DNA of 7,153 bases from Candidatus Omnitrophota bacterium (GTDB lineage Bacteria > Omnitrophota > Gorgyraeia > B26-G9), in contig QNCH01000084.1 of assembly GCA_003645745.1 (NCBI GenBank), positions 1 through 7,153 on the forward strand, in the 5' to 3' direction. Every line of letters starts with the position of its first letter. Position 1 is the stretch's first letter. Positions 5,122-7,153 of the stretch are shown here, piece after piece. The notes under the pieces are model-generated. The model saw nothing but the letters and a program-made list of their open reading frames with translations, was not told the origin of the DNA and searched no databases. A program made the position numbers and the translations under genes.

Positions 5122-5142
5122 ACCTATTATGTTTTGAGTATA
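5117..5142 (+). repeat. Dispersed repeat copy E
   Basis: Contains AAACCTATTATGTTTTGAG then TATA: one C-to-T change and one extra T relative to copies C and D. It starts on the leuC stop codon and fills most of the 34-bp gap before leuD; the leuD Shine-Dalgarno (AGGA, 5148-5151) follows it directly. Confidence 0.7.
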
Positions 5143-5155
5143 AAGGCAGGATAAG

Positions 5156-5692
5156 ATGAAGCTAAGAGGTAATGTTTGGAAATTTAATCATAATGTTAAT
5201 ACTGATGAGATAATTGCCGCGAGGTATTTAAATACATTTGACGCGTGTGAATTGGGCGCGCATTGTATGGAAGATATTGAACTGGATTTTTCAGGTAAAA
5301 TTTCTGTAGGTGATATTATTGTCGCTGGCCGAAATTTTGGCTGCGGGTCATCAAGGGAGCATGCTCCGATTGCAATTAAAGGATGTGGTATATCATGTGT
5401 GATCGCGGAAAGTTTTGCCAGGATATTCTATCGTAACGCGATTAATATTGGGTTGCCGATTTTAGTGAGTCAGCAAGCAGCAGAAAACATAAATCAGGGT
5501 GAAACGCTTGAGATTGATTTAAAAGAAGGAAAAATTTATAATTTATCCAGTAAAAAAAAATATTCTACAGAAAAATTTGCGGATTTTATGCAGGAAATTA
5601 TAGATTCAGGAGGTTTGTTAAATTGGATACAAAAAAAATATGTAGGGACAAGTCATGACTTGTCCGATATAAAAGTTAAAAGAAAGAGGTAA
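5156..5692 (+). CDS. leuD: 3-isopropylmalate dehydratase small subunit (LeuD)
   Basis: Swivel-domain partner of LeuC. Visible motifs are NVNTDEIIAARYLNT (13-27), whose tail is the substrate-recognition loop; VAGRNFGCGSSREHAPIAIKG (56-76), the aconitase small-subunit signature; and VIAESFARIFYRNAINIGLP (82-101). The loop reads YLNT, a form I associate with clostridial-type LeuD; archaeal homoaconitases have YLRT, so leucine synthesis is favoured. The usual protein ends soon after GGLLNWIQKK (152-161), giving about 163-165 residues. This one has 178, because a 20-bp palindrome (5646-5665) sits at the 3' end and the frame runs on through GTSHDLSD to a basic tail KVKRKR. The stop is 5 nt before leuB, whose Shine-Dalgarno overlaps the final Arg codons and stop. 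AGGA 4 nt before ATG supports the start. Confidence 0.94.
   Translation: MKLRGNVWKFNHNVNTDEIIAARYLNTFDACELGAHCMEDIELDFSGKISVGDIIVAGRNFGCGSSREHAPIAIKGCGISCVIAESFARIFYRNAINIGLPILVSQQAAENINQGETLEIDLKEGKIYNLSSKKKYSTEKFADFMQEIIDSGGLLNWIQKKYVGTSHDLSDIKVKRKR
5646..5665. repeat. 20-bp perfect palindrome inside the leuD 3' end
   Basis: GGACAAGTCA followed immediately by its exact reverse complement TGACTTGTCC. Preceded by GTAG, it resembles the GTAGGG-type dispersed palindromes found between genes in several bacterial groups. It encodes LeuD residues 164-170 and lies about 32 nt before the leuB start. Confidence 0.9.
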
Positions 5693-5697
5693 ATTTA

Positions 5698-6753
5698 ATG
5701 TATAAAATTGCAGTTATTCCAGGAGACGGCACAGGCCCTGAAGTGGTTACCCAGGGCTTAAGAGTTTTAGAAAAGGTGAGTAAAATACACGGTTTTTCTT
5801 TTGAAACAAAGATGTTTGATTTTGGGGGAGATAGGTATCTTAAAACAGGCAAAACTGTTGACGCGCATGACATTGCGGATTTAAAACAATATTCCGCGAT
5901 TTATCTTGGAGCAATTGGCCATCCTGATGTAAAACCTGGAATTTTAGAGCAGGATATTTTACTTAAAATAAGGTTTGATTTAGATCAATATATAAATTTG
6001 AGGCCGATTAAATTATATAATAAAGCATTTTGCCCTTTAAAAGATAAAACTGAAGAAGATATTGACTTTGTGGTTGTTCGGGAAAATTCTGAAGGTTTGT
6101 ATAAAGGTCTGGGAGAGTTTAAAAATAAAGATACAGTCGATGAGGTTGCCTTGCAGATTTCATATAATACGCGCAAAGGTGTGGAACGTTGTATCAGGTA
6201 TGCTTTTGAATATACGCGTAAAAGAAACAAGCGTAAAACTTTAACTTTGTGCGGCAAAACTAATGTTTTAACTTACGCGTGGGGTTTGTGGCAAAGGGTT
6301 TTTAATCAGGTTGCTGCAGAGTATCCTGACATAAAAACTGATTACGCACATGTTGACGCAACAACAATGTGGTTTGTGAAAAATCCTGAATGGTTTGATG
6401 TGATTGTTACAGATAATATGTTTGGCGATATTATTACTGATCTGGGGGCAATGGTTCAAGGCGGTATGGGAATTGCTGCAGGAGGTAATATTAATCCGCA
6501 AGGTGTTTCTATGTTTGAGCCTATTGGCGGTTCTGCTCCTAAATATACAGGGAAAAATGTAATTAATCCTTTAGCTGCTATTTGCGCGGTAGCAATGATG
6601 CTGGAAACTTTAGGAGAAAAGGCTGCGGCAGAAAATATTGAGAATGCGGTAATTAAAATAACTCAGACAAAATTGTCGAGTTTAAGCGCTGGGAAAATGG
6701 GGTATTCAACTTCAGAAGTTGGAGACTTAGTCATCGAAAATTTGGCGCAATAA
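5698..6753 (+). CDS. leuB: 3-isopropylmalate dehydrogenase-type beta-decarboxylating dehydrogenase
   Basis: Oxidatively decarboxylates 3-isopropylmalate. The 351 residues fit the family. Substrate and metal residues, aligned by eye with the Thermus enzyme: Arg92 (KIRFDLDQY), Arg102 (NLRP), Arg128 in VVRENSEGLYKG with Tyr135, Lys187 (CGKTN), Asp220, and Asp244/Asp248 in VTDNMFGDIITDL. The nucleotide loop is FEPIGGSAPKYTGKNVINP (273-291). It has Lys282-Tyr283 where NAD-dependent LeuB usually has Asp-Ile, and matches the Lys-Tyr of NADP-dependent isocitrate dehydrogenase. RENSEGLY is also seen in homoisocitrate and tartrate dehydrogenases, so substrate is assigned mainly from leuCD next door. 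AGAGGT (5685-5690) lies 7 nt before ATG, and the gap to leuD is 5 nt. Confidence 0.87.
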   Translation: MYKIAVIPGDGTGPEVVTQGLRVLEKVSKIHGFSFETKMFDFGGDRYLKTGKTVDAHDIADLKQYSAIYLGAIGHPDVKPGILEQDILLKIRFDLDQYINLRPIKLYNKAFCPLKDKTEEDIDFVVVRENSEGLYKGLGEFKNKDTVDEVALQISYNTRKGVERCIRYAFEYTRKRNKRKTLTLCGKTNVLTYAWGLWQRVFNQVAAEYPDIKTDYAHVDATTMWFVKNPEWFDVIVTDNMFGDIITDLGAMVQGGMGIAAGGNINPQGVSMFEPIGGSAPKYTGKNVINPLAAICAVAMMLETLGEKAAAENIENAVIKITQTKLSSLSAGKMGYSTSEVGDLVIENLAQ

Positions 6754-6755
6754 TA

Positions 6756-6775
6756 GGGGCTGGGTCTTCCCGCCC
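6756..6775 (+). repeat. GC-rich palindromic repeat, copy 1
   Basis: GGGC-T-GGG, loop TCTT, CCC-GCCC: a 7-bp stem with one bulged T, 2 nt after the leuB stop. It matches copy 2 read on the opposite strand at 15 of 20 positions. No T-run follows, so it is not a typical intrinsic terminator, though it may attenuate or stabilise the 3' end of leuB mRNA. Confidence 0.7.
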
Positions 6776-6784
6776 TGGTAATAT

Positions 6785-6822
6785 CGTTAATAACAAAAAT
6801 TATGATAATAATATAATTAACG
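6785..6822. repeat. AT-rich inverted repeat between the two GC palindromes
   Basis: CGTTAAT (6785-6791) and ATTAACG (6816-6822) are exact reverse complements, with a 24-base AT-rich loop. It sits between the GC-rich copies and could bring them together. Confidence 0.45.
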
Positions 6823-6841
6823 GGCGAGAAAACCTCGCCCT
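6822..6841 (-). repeat. GC-rich palindromic repeat, copy 2 (inverted)
   Basis: GGGCGAG, loop AAAAC, CTCGCCC: a perfect 7-bp stem ending about 20 nt before asd. On the minus strand it reads AGGGCGAGGTTTTCTCGCCC, related to copy 1. The bases after it on the plus strand (TTACATTTAATTTT) are T-rich but broken, so a weak terminator cannot be excluded. Confidence 0.75.
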
Positions 6842-6860
6842 TACATTTAATTTTAAAATT

Positions 6861-7153
6861 ATGCAAAAAAAATCAAAATATAATCTTGCGGTTGTTGGTG
6901 TAGGCGCGGTAGGCATAGAAATGCTGCGTGTTATAGCAGAACATAAATTTCCTGTTGAACAGCTGTGTGTTTTCGCGCGTACAGAACGTGAAATAACAGT
7001 GGATGGCCAATGCTACCAAGTACACAAGATCAATGAACACGCGTTTAAAGACATTGATTTTGCGCTTTTTGCCGGCACAGAAGGTGAAAAAGGGGCTGCG
7101 GTAAAGTATGCTCAAAAAGCAGTGGATCAGGGAGCGATAGTAATTGATAATGG
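6861..7153 (+). CDS. asd: Aspartate-semialdehyde dehydrogenase (partial, N-terminal 97 residues)
   Basis: Reduces aspartyl phosphate to aspartate semialdehyde, the branch point to Lys, Met and Thr. The opening NLAVVGVGAVGIEMLRVIAEHKFPVEQL (8-35) aligns with the family NADP-binding start, and GAIVIDN (91-97) with the conserved A-V-V-I-D-N-S. Two departures are visible. The glycine loop reads GVGAVG where most members have GATGAVG, one residue shorter and lacking Thr. The phosphate-binding Ser-x-Arg-Ser-x-Gly region appears as ARTEREITVDG (39-49). The catalytic Cys and His lie past the right edge, so activity cannot be judged. There is no clear Shine-Dalgarno before the ATG; the 20 upstream bases are A/T only after copy 2 of the palindrome. 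The 107-bp gap from leuB is the longest in the plus-strand run. Confidence 0.8.
   Translation, partial: MQKKSKYNLAVVGVGAVGIEMLRVIAEHKFPVEQLCVFARTEREITVDGQCYQVHKINEHAFKDIDFALFAGTEGEKGAAVKYAQKAVDQGAIVIDN

Noticed and set aside
1245..5142. CRISPR array suggested by repeated 20-23 base units
   Set aside because: The copies are hundreds to thousands of bases apart, lie in both orientations and are separated by genes, not by uniform spacers.
5985..6501. Two minus-strand frames opposite leuB
   Set aside because: Antisense shadows of a clear dehydrogenase frame, with no ribosome-binding sites or recognisable domains.
6822..6855. Strong intrinsic terminator after leuB
   Set aside because: The hairpin is good, but the following T-tract is interrupted (TTACATTTAATTTT), so only weak termination could be argued.
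6873..7115. Minus-strand frame opposite asd
   Set aside because: The plus-strand frame aligns with Asd motifs; the antisense peptide is Phe/Tyr-rich with no recognisable features.
1..7153. tRNA or rRNA genes
   Set aside because: I saw no cloverleaf with CCA-adjacent acceptor pairs and no conserved rRNA segments in the non-coding gaps.

Overview
The window looks like a stretch of chromosome from an AT-rich, probably anaerobic bacterium with a Gram-negative envelope. gmhB points to ADP-heptose/LPS synthesis, the NIL-domain ferredoxin to anaerobic sulfur or methionine chemistry, and intergenic spaces are filled with short palindromic repeats. An uncultured lineage such as Omnitrophota or a relative would fit; this is an inference from gene content and style, not from a marker gene.

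Layout. On the minus strand (1-1078) lies the start of a pyrimidine operon, pyrR followed after 2 nt by pyrB, which runs off the left edge. Its control region extends to about 1630: a TTGACA-17-TATCTT promoter, a textbook PyrR-binding RNA loop (AGTCCAGAGAGGCT), and an intrinsic terminator. Between that terminator and pyrR sits a 361-bp non-coding insertion-like element (1094-1454) with 14-bp perfect terminal inverted repeats and a 182-bp near-palindrome inside. Divergently, a perfect-consensus sigma70 promoter (TTGACA-17-TATAAT, 1656-1684) drives a plus-strand run of eight genes: gmhB, a MarC-like membrane protein, a NIL-domain 2x[4Fe-4S] ferredoxin, an ArgA-like GNAT acetyltransferase, leuC, leuD, a leuB-type dehydrogenase and asd (cut by the right edge). 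No convincing terminator was seen between them, and several junctions touch or overlap.

How the genes fit together. pyrR/pyrB make a UMP-responsive attenuated pyrimidine operon. leuC-leuD-leuB supply isomerase and dehydrogenase steps of leucine (and possibly citramalate-route isoleucine) synthesis. asd makes aspartate semialdehyde, which with a NIL-ferredoxin of the type used for anaerobic homocysteine synthesis suggests a Met/Thr/Lys link. The acetyltransferase may feed arginine synthesis. gmhB belongs to LPS-core heptose supply.

The most striking signals are non-coding: a five-copy dispersed repeat (core AAACCTATTACGTTTGAG) placed just ahead of gmhB, the ferredoxin gene and leuD and also forming both arms of the large palindrome; the element lodged inside a PyrR attenuator leader; a 20-bp perfect palindrome that has become coding sequence at the leuD 3' end; and an inverted pair of GC-rich palindromes ahead of asd. 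The dehydrogenase also carries a Lys-Tyr pair typical of NADP-type isocitrate dehydrogenases in place of the Asp-Ile of NAD-dependent LeuB.
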